From Pseudomonadota bacterium (GTDB taxonomy: Bacteria > Pseudomonadota > Alphaproteobacteria > Azospirillales > Azospirillaceae), in assembly GCA_023423695.1 (NCBI GenBank), contig JAFAFA010000011.1, positions 186,001 to 250,000 of the forward strand: 64,000 nt of DNA, given 5' to 3'. Below are positions 8,742 to 17,117 of this stretch, piece by piece. The notes under the pieces were generated by a model. That model ran no database searches, had not been told where the DNA came from, and saw nothing but the letters and a program-made list of their open reading frames with translations. Numbering within the stretch: the first letter of the stretch is position 1; each line of letters opens with the position of its first letter. The position numbers and the translations under genes are program-made.

Positions 8742-9584
8742 TCACCCGCGCGACCGGGCGAGCTTCGGGTTGAGGGCATCGTTCAGCCCCTCGCCGACGA
8801 GGTTCAGCGCCAGCACCGTCAGCACGATGGCGAGGCCGGGGAAGACGCTCATCCACCAAGCCTGCCGGATCACCGTGCGGGCGGCGCCGATCATGTAGCC
8901 CCAGCTCATGGCGTTCGGATCGCCCAGGCCCAGGAAGCTCAGCGAGCTTTCCAGAAGAATGGCCGTCGCCACCATCAGCGAGGCGGAGACGATGATCGGC
9001 GACAGGCTGTTGGGCAGGATCTGGCGCAGGATGATGGTGGTGTTGCTCTGGCCGGTGGTGATGGCGGCCTGGACGAACTCGCGGGTGCGCAGGCTGAGGA
9101 ACTCGGCGCGTGCCAGTCGTGCCAGCGGCGGCCAGCTGACGATGGCGATCGCCAGCACGATGGTGGTCAGGCTGGGGGTGAAGATGGCGACCAGCACCAC
9201 GGCCAGCACGAAGTTGGGGATGGTCTGGAACAGCTCGGTGAAGCGCATGATTGCGTCGTCCACCCGGCCGCCGTGGAAGCCGGCCAGGGCCCCCAGCGTG
9301 ACGCCGATGGCCAGCGCCGCGGCGGTGGAGGTCAGGCCGATCAGCAGCGACACCCGCGCCCCATGGGCGATGCCGGCGGCGATGTCGCGGCCGAGCATGT
9401 CGGAGCCCAGCAGTGCGTCCTCCGACAGCGGCGGCTGAAACGGGGCGGTCGCCATGTCCCACGGGTCGTTGGGGAACAGGAAGGAGGCGAAGGCCGCCAG
9501 GAAGACGATTGCCGCCAGGATGACGAGGCCGAGGACCGCGCCCTTGTTGCGGGCGAAGGCCCGCCAGAATTCGGACTTCATCAT
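8742..9584 (-). CDS. Peptide-type ABC transporter permease (DppC-like)
   Basis: A 280-residue inner-membrane permease with an N-terminal TM (LGLVILAAIVFLAAF) and the five-helix BPD_transp_1 core. The cytoplasmic EAA loop lies near FLSLRTREFVQAAITTGQSN. The family-typical GSDMLGRDIAAGIAHGARVSL motif region precedes the second TM. The start is ATGATGA overlapping the stop of the DppB gene, so either ATG 9584 or ATG 9581 may be used. It pairs with the permease at 9581-10561 and the fused ATPase. Confidence 0.92.
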   Translation of the reverse strand: MMKSEFWRAFARNKGAVLGLVILAAIVFLAAFASFLFPNDPWDMATAPFQPPLSEDALLGSDMLGRDIAAGIAHGARVSLLIGLTSTAAALAIGVTLGALAGFHGGRVDDAIMRFTELFQTIPNFVLAVVLVAIFTPSLTTIVLAIAIVSWPPLARLARAEFLSLRTREFVQAAITTGQSNTTIILRQILPNSLSPIIVSASLMVATAILLESSLSFLGLGDPNAMSWGYMIGAARTVIRQAWWMSVFPGLAIVLTVLALNLVGEGLNDALNPKLARSRG

Positions 9585-10561
9585 TGGGACACCTGGATAC
9601 GCGGATCGACGAGGCCGTAGAGGATGTCGGTCAGGATGTTGAAGAGGATCACCATGATCGACGTGACCAGGAAGATGCCCAGCAGCACCTGATAGTCGCG
9701 CTGCAGCACCGCCTCGAAGGCCAGCCGGCCGATGCCGGGCCAGGCGAACACCGTCTCGATCAGGATGGAGCCGCCGACCAGCTGCCCGGCCTGGATGCCT
9801 GCAACCGTGATGACCGGCAGGATGGCGTTGCGCAGGACGTGGCGGGTGACGATCCGGCCCTGCGACAGCCCCTTGGCCTTGGCGGTCTTGATGAAATCGA
9901 GGCCACGCACCTCCAGCATCGAGGCGCGGGTGAGGCGCGCATAGCTCGCCATGTAGAACAGCGCCAGCGTGATGACCGGCAGGATCAGGTGCTTGCCCAC
10001 ATCGGCGGCATGGGCAAGCCCGGTATAGCCCGCCCCCACCGTCTCGTAGCCGAAGGCCGGCAGCCATCCCAGCTGGATGGAGAACAGCAGGCTCAGCATC
10101 AGCCCGATCCAGTAGATCGGCGTGGCGTAGGCCAGCAGCGCCACGATGGTGATGGCGCTGTCGGCCCAGGTGCCGACCGTGACCGCGGCCAGCGTGCCCA
10201 GCGCAACGCCCAGGGCCAGCGCCAGCAGGAAGGCGGTCAGAGTCAGCACCAGGGTGGCCGGCAGCCGTTCCGCCAGGATGTCCCAGACGGGCCGCTGTTG
10301 CCGATAGGAGAAGCCGAGATCGCCCTGCACGACCTTGCCGACATAGGTGCCGAGCTGTTCGAGGATCGGGCGGTCGAGCCCGAACTGCTCGCGCAGCTGC
10401 GCGACGAACTTCTCGTCGGCGGCTCCGGCCTCGCCCGCCATCACCATGGCCGGGTCGCCGGGAGCGGCGTGGACGAGGAAGAAGTTCATCACCACGATGG
10501 CGATCAGGATCACGGCGGCCTTGACCAGGCGGCTCGCGAAAAGATGGGCAAATCCCAGCAT
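9581..10561 (-). CDS. Peptide-type ABC transporter permease (DppB-like)
   Basis: A 326-residue permease with the family's N-terminal TM and the periplasmic motif VHAAPGDPAMV, then the DLGFSYRQQRPV segment and six TM helices in all. The EAA loop is around LDFIKTAKAKGLSQ. The start ATG 10561 follows AGGAA at a good distance; the frame stays open upstream only because it crosses repeat B. It is separated from its binding-protein gene by that repeat and overlaps dppC by four bases. Confidence 0.92.
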   Translation of the reverse strand: MLGFAHLFASRLVKAAVILIAIVVMNFFLVHAAPGDPAMVMAGEAGAADEKFVAQLREQFGLDRPILEQLGTYVGKVVQGDLGFSYRQQRPVWDILAERLPATLVLTLTAFLLALALGVALGTLAAVTVGTWADSAITIVALLAYATPIYWIGLMLSLLFSIQLGWLPAFGYETVGAGYTGLAHAADVGKHLILPVITLALFYMASYARLTRASMLEVRGLDFIKTAKAKGLSQGRIVTRHVLRNAILPVITVAGIQAGQLVGGSILIETVFAWPGIGRLAFEAVLQRDYQVLLGIFLVTSIMVILFNILTDILYGLVDPRIQVSQ

Positions 10562-10579
10562 GGGCAGGTTCCTAATTCT

Positions 10580-10801
10580 GGCCCTCTCCGGCCCCAGGAG
10601 AGGGCGTAGAGCCGACGGCCATAGGCCGGACGAGCACCGAAGGTGATCGTAGGCGGAGCGCGGTCGCGAGACTTGCGAGCGGCCTTGGACCCGCGGCGGG
10701 GAGGGTGAGGGGGTGATCCGAGAGGCCATACGGCTTCAAATCCTTGGATTAGCCCTCACCCGCCCGCTTCGCGGGCACCCTCTCCCGGGGCGGGAGAGGG
10801 A
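10580..10801. repeat. Intergenic palindromic repeat, family B, copy 1
   Basis: About 220 bp between the binding-protein and permease genes of the Dpp operon. It starts and ends with GGAGAGGG/CCCTCTCC hairpins and holds a core (10617-10684) that is the reverse complement of the core at 34191-34260, including TCGCAAGTCTCGCGACCGCG. Read along the transcript, it has the same orientation as the copy in the Pot operon. It probably modulates 3' stability of the binding-protein mRNA or partial termination. Confidence 0.85.
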
Positions 10802-10808
10802 AATCAAC

Positions 10809-12464
10809 TCACTTCGCCAGCCAGACGTCTTCGTACGTCTCGTTCACGCCGATGGCGGTCTTGTTGGCGTTCTTGACCCGCTTGTCGAGGAAGGTCGGGA
10901 ACTCCATTTCCAGCAGCCACACGACCGGCAGCTCGTCGGCCAGGATGCGCTGAACCTCGCTGTACTGCTCCTGGCGCTTCGCCGGGTCGTTCTCGCGCGA
11001 GGCCTGGTCGAACAGCTCGTCCACCTTCGGGTTGGAGTAGCCCATCGTGTTGGAGAACATCACGCCCTTGCGGATGTTGGACGAGATGTAGGTACGGCCG
11101 ACGCCCAGGGCCGGATCGCCGTACTGGTAGACGAAGTTGGTGGTGATCTCGTAGTCCCAGTTGGCGACGCGCTGGTTCCAGCCGGCGGCGTCGGTGCTTT
11201 CCAGCACGACGGCGATGCCGACCTTGGACAGCGACTGCTTCAGGTACTCGCCCAGCCGGGTCCAGGTCTCGCCGTAGGGCATCGGCATGACCTTGACGGT
11301 GGCGCGCACGCCCTTGGCATCCGGCTTCAACCCCATCTCGTCCAGCAGCGCCTTGGCCTTGGCGAGGTCGGGCCCGTAGGTGGTGACCTTCGGATCGTAG
11401 AACTTGACCACCGAGTTGATCGGACCGGTCGGCACGCGTCCCAGCCCGAACCAGATCTTGTCGCGGATGAACTTGCGGTCGATCGCATAGGCGATGGCCT
11501 TGCGGAAGCGCTTGTCGTCCAGCGGCTTGACGCGGTGGTTGATCTCCAGCCAGGACAGCGGCGCCACGAACTCGTAGCCGGCGGTGGTCATGGTCAGGTT
11601 GGGCAGCGCCTTCATGCGCGGAACCTCGAAGGGCTCCAGATCGCTGTACTGGGTCTGCTGCACCTGTCCGCTCTCCAGCGCCAGCGAGCGGCTGGCGGCG
11701 TCCGGGATCACGCGGAAGGTGATGCCGTCGAGGTAGGGCAGGTCCTTCTTGTAATAGTCTTCGTTGCGGACGAGCTGGATGTAGCTGCCCTTGACCCATT
11801 CCTTCAGCTTGAAGGGGCCGGTGCCGATCGGCGTGGCGTTGGCCGGGTTGGCGCGGAACTCCGTACCCTCATAGAGGTGGGCCGGCACCATCGGGGCGGA
11901 GGACACCTCGAACGCCTGGATGAAGGCCGGGAAGGCTTCCTTCAGCTTGAATTCGACGGTGTGGTCGTCGAGCGCGGTGATCGACTCGCAGCGGCTGAAG
12001 ACGGCACGGGCGCGCGGGTGGACCTCCATCAGGAACTTGGAGGTGGAGAAGACGACGTCCTTCGCGGTGAAGGGCTTGCCGTCATGCCACTTGACGTTCT
12101 GGAACAGCTTGAAGGTGTAGGTCAGCCCGTCCGGCGACACCGTCCAGCTCTCGGCCAGCGACGGCATCGGGTTCAGCTTCTGGTCGTAGGTCAGCAGGCC
12201 CTGGTAGATCTTGCCGGCGACCGTCTGGGTCGGTCCCTGCTGGTTCAGGCCCAGCATCAGGGTCGGCGGCTCCGGCTGCACGATGGAATTGAGGACCCCG
12301 CCGCGGACCGGCGTTTCCTGTGCCATGGCCGGAGCGGCGACCAGCGCCGCGGTGCCGGGAACGGCGAGCGCGGCGGCCAGCAGGCCGGCGGCGGCGGCGC
12401 GGTGGAAGCCGCGGGTGAAACCGCGTTGGAAACTGGCGGGGATACCGGTAAGGCGTCTGGTCAT
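10809..12464 (-). CDS. Peptide-type ABC transporter substrate-binding protein (DppA/SBP_bac_5)
   Basis: A 551-residue periplasmic binding protein. The N-terminus is a long Sec signal: basic MTRRLTGIPASFQRGFTRGF, a hydrophobic alanine-rich core, and a probable cleavage after APAMA before QETPVRGG. The family-5 signature lies around GLLTYDQKLNPMPSLAESW and KWHDGKPFTAKDVVFS. Family members bind di/oligopeptides, opines, nickel or sugars; the flanking amidases suggest an N-acylated or carbamoylated amine or amino acid, but this is inference. ATG start at 12464. It is the first transporter gene in transcription order and is followed by repeat B. Confidence 0.92.
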   Translation of the reverse strand: MTRRLTGIPASFQRGFTRGFHRAAAAGLLAAALAVPGTAALVAAPAMAQETPVRGGVLNSIVQPEPPTLMLGLNQQGPTQTVAGKIYQGLLTYDQKLNPMPSLAESWTVSPDGLTYTFKLFQNVKWHDGKPFTAKDVVFSTSKFLMEVHPRARAVFSRCESITALDDHTVEFKLKEAFPAFIQAFEVSSAPMVPAHLYEGTEFRANPANATPIGTGPFKLKEWVKGSYIQLVRNEDYYKKDLPYLDGITFRVIPDAASRSLALESGQVQQTQYSDLEPFEVPRMKALPNLTMTTAGYEFVAPLSWLEINHRVKPLDDKRFRKAIAYAIDRKFIRDKIWFGLGRVPTGPINSVVKFYDPKVTTYGPDLAKAKALLDEMGLKPDAKGVRATVKVMPMPYGETWTRLGEYLKQSLSKVGIAVVLESTDAAGWNQRVANWDYEITTNFVYQYGDPALGVGRTYISSNIRKGVMFSNTMGYSNPKVDELFDQASRENDPAKRQEQYSEVQRILADELPVVWLLEMEFPTFLDKRVKNANKTAIGVNETYEDVWLAK

Positions 12465-12531
12465 CGGGTGTCCTCGTCTCCAGAAGTTGTCGGTGGTGTC
12501 AGCGACCCTGTCGTGTCGGTGCTTTTTTGTT

Positions 12532-12556
12532 GGGAGGGTTGGGGTGGGGGTCTAAC
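12532..12556. repeat. Solo arm of family A repeat
   Basis: These 25 bases are identical to 36495-36519, the end of the family A copy after the Pot operon (core GGTTGGGGTGGGGGTCTAAC). Only this arm is present here; the paired hairpins are missing. It sits between the aldolase-like gene and the binding-protein gene, next to a run of six T at 12523-12528. Confidence 0.7.
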
Positions 12557-12564
12557 CTACGCAC

Positions 12565-13356
12565 TCACCGCGGCCCCACCGGTCCGGACGTGCTGTCCAG
12601 CCAGCGCAGCATCGCGTCCCATTCCAGGACGCCGGCCTTCGGATAGGCGCGCTCATACTGCTGCGCCGTGTGCTCGCACACCTCCGGCGAGGGGTAGACC
12701 AGCGGGCGACCACCGGACATCGCCATGATCTGCTGCTTGCAGGCCTGTTCCAGGTAGTACATCAGCACCGCCGCCTCGGCGACGTCCTGGCCGGCGGTTA
12801 GCAGGCCGTGGTTGCGCAGGATCATGCTGTGGTGGTTGCCCAGGTCGGCGACAAGCCGCTCCCGTTCCGCCAGATCGAGCGCGATGCCTTCGTAGGTGTG
12901 GTAGGCGATGCGGTTGTACCAGCGCAGCGAATGCTGGGTGATCGGCAGCAGCCCGTCGGCCTGCGCGCTGACCGCCATGCCGGCGTCGGTATGCAGGTGG
13001 ATGACGGCGCCGACATCGGGGCGGGCGTGGTGGACGGCGCTGTGGATGGTGAAGCCGGCGGGGTTGATGGCGTCACCCTCGCGCCCGTCCACCAGATTGC
13101 CGTCGATGTCGACCTTCACGAGGTTGTCGGGGGTCACCTCGTGGAACATCAGGCCATAGGGGTTGATCAGGAAATGGTCGGGCGTGTCGGGAATCCGCGC
13201 CGACATGTGGGTGTAGATCAGGTCGGTCATACCCAGCCGGTCGAACAGCTTGTAGGCGGCGGCCAGATCGGTCCGCACCTTCCACTCCACGTCGGAGCAG
13301 TCGCGGGTGGCGCGCGGGGCGTGGGCGGCGTTGGCGGTCAGCGTGTCGGCGATCAT
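12565..13356 (-). CDS. Class II aldolase/adducin-domain protein
   Basis: A 263-residue protein of the class II aldolase/adducin fold. Zinc-ligand histidines are visible in VIHLHTDAG and in ILRNHGLL. In true aldolases such as fuculose-1-phosphate aldolase the catalytic Glu lies in a PSSE-type motif; here the corresponding stretch reads INPAGFTIHSAVH, with no Glu, as in many adducin-like paralogues. So retro-aldol activity is doubtful and a different lyase, hydratase or decarboxylase role is possible. The gene lies 28 nt after the M20 deacylase and is probably the second gene of the operon. Confidence 0.85.
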   Translation of the reverse strand: MIADTLTANAAHAPRATRDCSDVEWKVRTDLAAAYKLFDRLGMTDLIYTHMSARIPDTPDHFLINPYGLMFHEVTPDNLVKVDIDGNLVDGREGDAINPAGFTIHSAVHHARPDVGAVIHLHTDAGMAVSAQADGLLPITQHSLRWYNRIAYHTYEGIALDLAERERLVADLGNHHSMILRNHGLLTAGQDVAEAAVLMYYLEQACKQQIMAMSGGRPLVYPSPEVCEHTAQQYERAYPKAGVLEWDAMLRWLDSTSGPVGPR

Positions 13357-13384
13357 CGGGCGGGTCTCGTCGGGAAGGAAGGGA

Positions 13385-14707
13385 TCAGATGGGTTCCAGG
13401 CCGCACCAGCCGGCGATGAACAGCGCCAGCACGCGGGTCACGTCGCGCAGGCTGTCCAGCGACACCGATTCGTCGATGCCGTGGATGCGCGTCGCCTCCG
13501 GGCCGTAGCAGGTGGCGGGGGTGTCGCCATAGAGCTGGAAGAAGCGGGCGTCGGTGGTGCAGGTCAGCGCCACCAGCTCCGGGTCGCCGCCGCGCACCGC
13601 GCGGTGGCTGTCGGCCAGCATGGTCACCAGCGGATGGGCCGGGTCGATCTCGCAGCCGGCGGCCTGGAAACCGTTCCACTGCAACTCGATCCCCACGCCG
13701 GCAAGAGCCGGGTCGGTGGAGCGCGCCTGCTCCACCGCCCGGGTCACCTCGGCGCGGACCGCCTCCGGCTCCTGCCCGGGGAAGAAGCCGAGCCGGAGGT
13801 CGAGCGCGCAGCGCGTCGGGACTGACGACGGCCACTCGCCGCCCTCGATCCGGCCGAGATTGACGTTGATGGGATGGGCGTGGCCGCAGAAGGCGGGATG
13901 GCGGCAGGACGGCTCGTTCCATCGCACCTCCAGCGCCTTCAGATGCGCCGCCAGCGCGTAGGCCGCCTCGATGGCGTTCACGCCGGCGGAGGTGTCGAGC
14001 ACATGGGCCGGCGTGCCGGTCAGCACCAGCCGCAGCCACATCACGCCGACCTGGGCGACGGAGATGGAATGGTTGAACGGCTCCGGGATCACCGCGGCGT
14101 CGGCGCGGTAGCCGCGGTGCAGGCAGGCGAGCGCGCCGTTGCCGGTGCACTCCTCTTCGATCACCGATTGCAGATAGACGGGAGCGGCCGGCCGGTAGCC
14201 CAGCTTGCGCAGAGCGTCGAAGGCAGAGGTGTAGGCGGCGATGCCCGCCTTCATGTCGCCGGCGCCGCGGCCATAGAGCCGCCCGTCGGCGACGCGCGGC
14301 TCGAAGGGCGGGGTGGTCCACAGCTCCGCCGGGCCGGCCGGCACCACGTCGATGTGGCCGTTCAGGATCAGCGAGCGGCCCTTCGCCTCCCGCGGGCGGT
14401 GGACGCCGACGACATTCTCACGGCCGGCATAGGCGCCGGGACGGACCGGCGGCGAGAAGCCCGGCATGCGGGAGATCGCCTCCTCGTCCACGTCGAAGCG
14501 GTCGACCTCCAGCCCGAGCGCGGCGAAGCGGTCGGCCATCAGCGCCTGCGCGCCTGCCTCCTCCCCCAGCAGCGACGGCTGGCGGACGAGGTCGGACAAC
14601 AGCGCGACGCACTCGTCCTGCGCCGCGTCGGCGGCGTCCAGGATCGCGGCGCGAAGGCCGGGGTCCGGCAACGCATGGTCGAGACGGTCGGCCGTTTCTC
14701 GTGTCAT
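13385..14707 (-). CDS. M20-family deacylase (ArgE/DapE type)
   Basis: A 440-residue cytoplasmic metallohydrolase of the ArgE/DapE/ACY1 group, cleaving an N-acyl amide from an amino acid or similar amine. Metal ligands and catalytic residues are visible: LNGHIDVVP, GRGAGDMKAG, the Glu pair in VIEEECTGNG, and the last His in TRIHGIDESV. It is the promoter-proximal gene of the minus-strand cluster and is divergent from the LysR regulator at 15018, which probably controls it. The start ATG is at 14707. The acyl group and amine cannot be assigned. Confidence 0.9.
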   Translation of the reverse strand: MTRETADRLDHALPDPGLRAAILDAADAAQDECVALLSDLVRQPSLLGEEAGAQALMADRFAALGLEVDRFDVDEEAISRMPGFSPPVRPGAYAGRENVVGVHRPREAKGRSLILNGHIDVVPAGPAELWTTPPFEPRVADGRLYGRGAGDMKAGIAAYTSAFDALRKLGYRPAAPVYLQSVIEEECTGNGALACLHRGYRADAAVIPEPFNHSISVAQVGVMWLRLVLTGTPAHVLDTSAGVNAIEAAYALAAHLKALEVRWNEPSCRHPAFCGHAHPINVNLGRIEGGEWPSSVPTRCALDLRLGFFPGQEPEAVRAEVTRAVEQARSTDPALAGVGIELQWNGFQAAGCEIDPAHPLVTMLADSHRAVRGGDPELVALTCTTDARFFQLYGDTPATCYGPEATRIHGIDESVSLDSLRDVTRVLALFIAGWCGLEPI

Positions 14708-15017
14708 TCCGACTCCTCTTCGCCGCTGCGGCAGGATTGCGCGGTCGATTGAAAAAAGACAAAGCGGCAGCTGCGCGGTCTATCGCAAATGGATATGACC
14801 GCTATAATCCGACATTATGCATGGCCCGGCTTGGTGATGTCTGAAAGCCGCCATGTGTCGATTAGGCGATGACGAAAGCGAAGTGGCAAATAAGCATTTT
14901 TCATTTCGCCCATGAGTTTGATTTATGCCGCAGTTGCTCACAAGGCGTTCATATGCGTAGAATTTGGGCGGCAGAACGAATGCACCGGAATCGGGCGGAG
15001 CGGAAAAGGGGCGGGCG
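14708..15017. promoter_or_regulatory. Divergent control region between the deacylase operon and its LysR gene
   Basis: 310 bp without a gene. It is clearly richer in A+T than the flanks and must carry the promoters of both divergent units. TATAAT at 14803-14808 is a possible -10 element, although no good -35 stands before it. An imperfect dyad GCGAAGTG/CATTTCGC spans about 14878-14909. A LysR binding site is expected here but I could not single one out. Confidence 0.5.
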
Positions 15018-16010
15018 GTGAACGAAACCGAGGCGGAACGGCAGGCTTTGGCCCGCCTGGGGCAGCAGATGGATTGGAACCTGCTGCGCACCTTCATGGT
15101 GATCGTGCAGGAGGGGAGCATCACCAAGGCGTCCGTCCGCCTGTTTCTGACGCAGCCCGCCGTCAGCCTCGCCCTGAAGCGCCTGGAGGAGCAGCTTGGC
15201 CGCACGCTGATCGACCGCGGTCCCGGCCGCTTCGCCGTCACCGCCGCCGGCGAGCAGGTCTATGACGAGGCGGTGGCGATCCACGCCACCGTGTCCCGCC
15301 TGGGCGCCCTGGTGCGCGATGCCAAGGACGAGATCAGCGGCCATGTCCACATCCTGATGACCAGCCGCATCCAGACGCCGCTGCTCGACCGGTCGCTGCG
15401 GGAATTTCACCGGATGTACCCGCAGGTGACCTTCCGCATCGACGTGATGGCCTCGGCCGATGCTCATATCGCGTTGCAGCAGCGGGTCGGCGCGATGGCG
15501 ATCTGTCTGTTGCGCGAACCGATTCCCGGCCTGTCCAGCCAGGTGTTCCTGCGTCAGACCTACCGCCTCTATTGCGGCTCCGAGTTCCGCCTGTTCGGGC
15601 AGCGCGACATCGACATCGCCGAGTTGCGGCACGAGAACTTCGTCTCCTTCACCTCCGACCAGATCGACGGCGCCCTGTCGCCGTTGACGCTGTTCCGCGC
15701 GCGCGAAGGCTTCGCCGGCCGCGTCGTCGCCTCCTCCGCCAATCTGGAGGAGGTGCGCCGCATGATCCTTTGCGGCCTCGGCATCGGCCCCCTGCCGGAA
15801 CACATCGCCGCCCGCGACGTGGATGACGGCATGCTGTGGGAACTGCCGCCCTATGAGGGGATCGCCCCGGTCAACGTCCACCTGATCTGGAACGAACAGG
15901 CCAAGCTGAACCGGGCCGAACGCGCCTTCCTGGACTATCTGCAAACGGCGCTCGCCACCGCCCCGGCGCGGGATCTGGCTGGGGTCAGCGCCGTAGCGGA
16001 AAGGCGGTAA
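15018..16010 (+). CDS. LysR-family transcriptional regulator, probable activator of the adjacent catabolic operon
   Basis: A 330-residue LTTR. The helix-turn-helix is at about residues 20-60 (LLRTFMVIVQEGSITKAS and TQPAVSLALKRLEEQLG), followed by the periplasmic-binding-like effector domain. I choose the GTG at 15018, which has AAAAGGGGCGG just upstream; the frame is open from a TTG at 14964 but without a ribosome site, and ATG 15069 would cut just before the HTH. It is divergent from the M20 deacylase gene, the classic LTTR layout, so it most likely senses a substrate or intermediate of that route. Confidence 0.88.
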   Translation: MNETEAERQALARLGQQMDWNLLRTFMVIVQEGSITKASVRLFLTQPAVSLALKRLEEQLGRTLIDRGPGRFAVTAAGEQVYDEAVAIHATVSRLGALVRDAKDEISGHVHILMTSRIQTPLLDRSLREFHRMYPQVTFRIDVMASADAHIALQQRVGAMAICLLREPIPGLSSQVFLRQTYRLYCGSEFRLFGQRDIDIAELRHENFVSFTSDQIDGALSPLTLFRAREGFAGRVVASSANLEEVRRMILCGLGIGPLPEHIAARDVDDGMLWELPPYEGIAPVNVHLIWNEQAKLNRAERAFLDYLQTALATAPARDLAGVSAVAERR

Positions 16011-16015
16011 AGCTC

Positions 16016-16035
16016 CCCTCCCGCAAAGCGGAGGA
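16016..16035. terminator. Hairpin between convergent LysR genes
   Basis: CCTCCCGC pairs imperfectly with GCGGAGG across an AAA loop, directly after the stop of the first LysR gene and before the end of the convergent one. No T-run is present. Confidence 0.35.
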
Positions 16036-16067
16036 GGCTGGGCTTTCCGAAATTCGCGAGGCGTCGG

Positions 16068-17015
16068 TCACGGCGCGCGGGTTGAGTTGAAGGCCGCGTC
16101 GATGGACCGCCGCCACGCCGGATCGGACAGCCGTTCGACCAGGAAGTCGGCCAAAGCCCCGACCTTCGCCGGACGTGTGCGGGCCGAAGGCGTGATGAAG
16201 TAGAGCCCCCCTTTCGGCAGCGACCAGTCGGTGAGAATGGCGGTGAGCCGGCCATCGGCCAGATGCTCCGCAGCCATGAACTCGGGCAGTTCGGCAATCG
16301 CCAACCCATCCAGGAGCATCGGCACCAGGGCCTCGGCATTGGTAACGCGCAGCGGACCGGACGGCGTGACACTCTCCTCCTCGCCGGCGCTGTTGGTGAA
16401 ATGCCAGATGTCCTGCCGCCGCCGATAAGCGTATCCCAGGCAATGGTGATCCTTCAGGTCGCGGGGATGCCGGGGCAGGCCGTGGCGGGAGATATAGCTC
16501 GGAGCGGCAAGAACCACCGGAGCAACCGGGCACAGCCGCCGGGCCATCAGCGAACTGTCCGGCAGCACCGCAATGCGGAGCGCGGCGTCGAACCCTTCGC
16601 CCACCAGATCGACGGTCGCGTCGCTCAGATGCAGGTCGATGGAAATCTCCGGATAGAGACGGAAGAAGTCCGGCAGCAGGGGCGCCACCCAGCGCACCCC
16701 GAACGTCATCGGCACCGCCAGACGGATCAGGCCGCGGGGCCGGCTGGACATCTCGCGCGCCGCATTCTCCGCCGCTTCCGCCTCCTCACAGAGGCGCATC
16801 GCCCGCTCGGCCAGGGAATGGCCGAAATCGGTCAGGGCCAACCGGCGCGACGTGCGGTTGAACAGCCGCGCGCCCAACCGTTCCTCGAGCCGGCTCACCG
16901 CACGCGACACCGTGGCGACCGATACCCCCATGGCGCGGGCCGCGCCGGCGAAGGAGCGCTCCTCCGCCACCTTGGCGAACATCGCCAGTCCTTCGAAATC
17001 CGGCAGCTTCGACAT
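16068..17015 (-). CDS. LysR-family transcriptional regulator next to an SDR
   Basis: A 315-residue LTTR of the CrgA/DsdC-like group. The HTH is at about residues 5-60 (MFAKVAEERSFAGAARAMGVSVATVS; SRLEERLGARLFNRTSR), followed by the effector domain. ATG 17015 is chosen because CAGGAT precedes it; the frame runs two codons further to a TTG. It is divergent from the short-chain dehydrogenase at 17118 with 102 bp between, so the two probably form a regulator-target pair. LTTRs of this type often respond to quinones, aldehydes or redox stress, but nothing here fixes the inducer. Confidence 0.88.
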   Translation of the reverse strand: MSKLPDFEGLAMFAKVAEERSFAGAARAMGVSVATVSRAVSRLEERLGARLFNRTSRRLALTDFGHSLAERAMRLCEEAEAAENAAREMSSRPRGLIRLAVPMTFGVRWVAPLLPDFFRLYPEISIDLHLSDATVDLVGEGFDAALRIAVLPDSSLMARRLCPVAPVVLAAPSYISRHGLPRHPRDLKDHHCLGYAYRRRQDIWHFTNSAGEEESVTPSGPLRVTNAEALVPMLLDGLAIAELPEFMAAEHLADGRLTAILTDWSLPKGGLYFITPSARTRPAKVGALADFLVERLSDPAWRRSIDAAFNSTRAP

Positions 17016-17054
17016 CGACAATCCTGCAACGATGATTTTCGGTCATTTCTATTT

Positions 17055-17067
17055 CGATGTGTCATCG
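17055..17067. promoter_or_regulatory. Dyad in the LysR/SDR intergenic region
   Basis: CGATG at 17055-17059 and CATCG at 17063-17067 form a perfect inverted repeat around TGT, about 50 bp upstream of the SDR start and 40 bp upstream of the LysR start. It is placed where a LysR site would be expected but does not fit the T-N11-A rule closely. Confidence 0.35.
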
Positions 17068-17117
17068 CCGTCGATAGCTTTGTGACCAGCAGACGACCCA
17101 CACCAAGGAGAACTCGG

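Noticed and set aside
6041..8773. A 910-codon open frame on the plus strand
   Set aside because: It is antisense to the ketopantoate-reductase-like and double-ATPase genes, whose motifs are unmistakable.
9581..10729. Longer DppB with 56 extra N-terminal residues
   Set aside because: The extra part is translated repeat B (a very similar nonsense peptide arises from the copy near 34200); ATG 10561 has a ribosome site and the family N-terminus.
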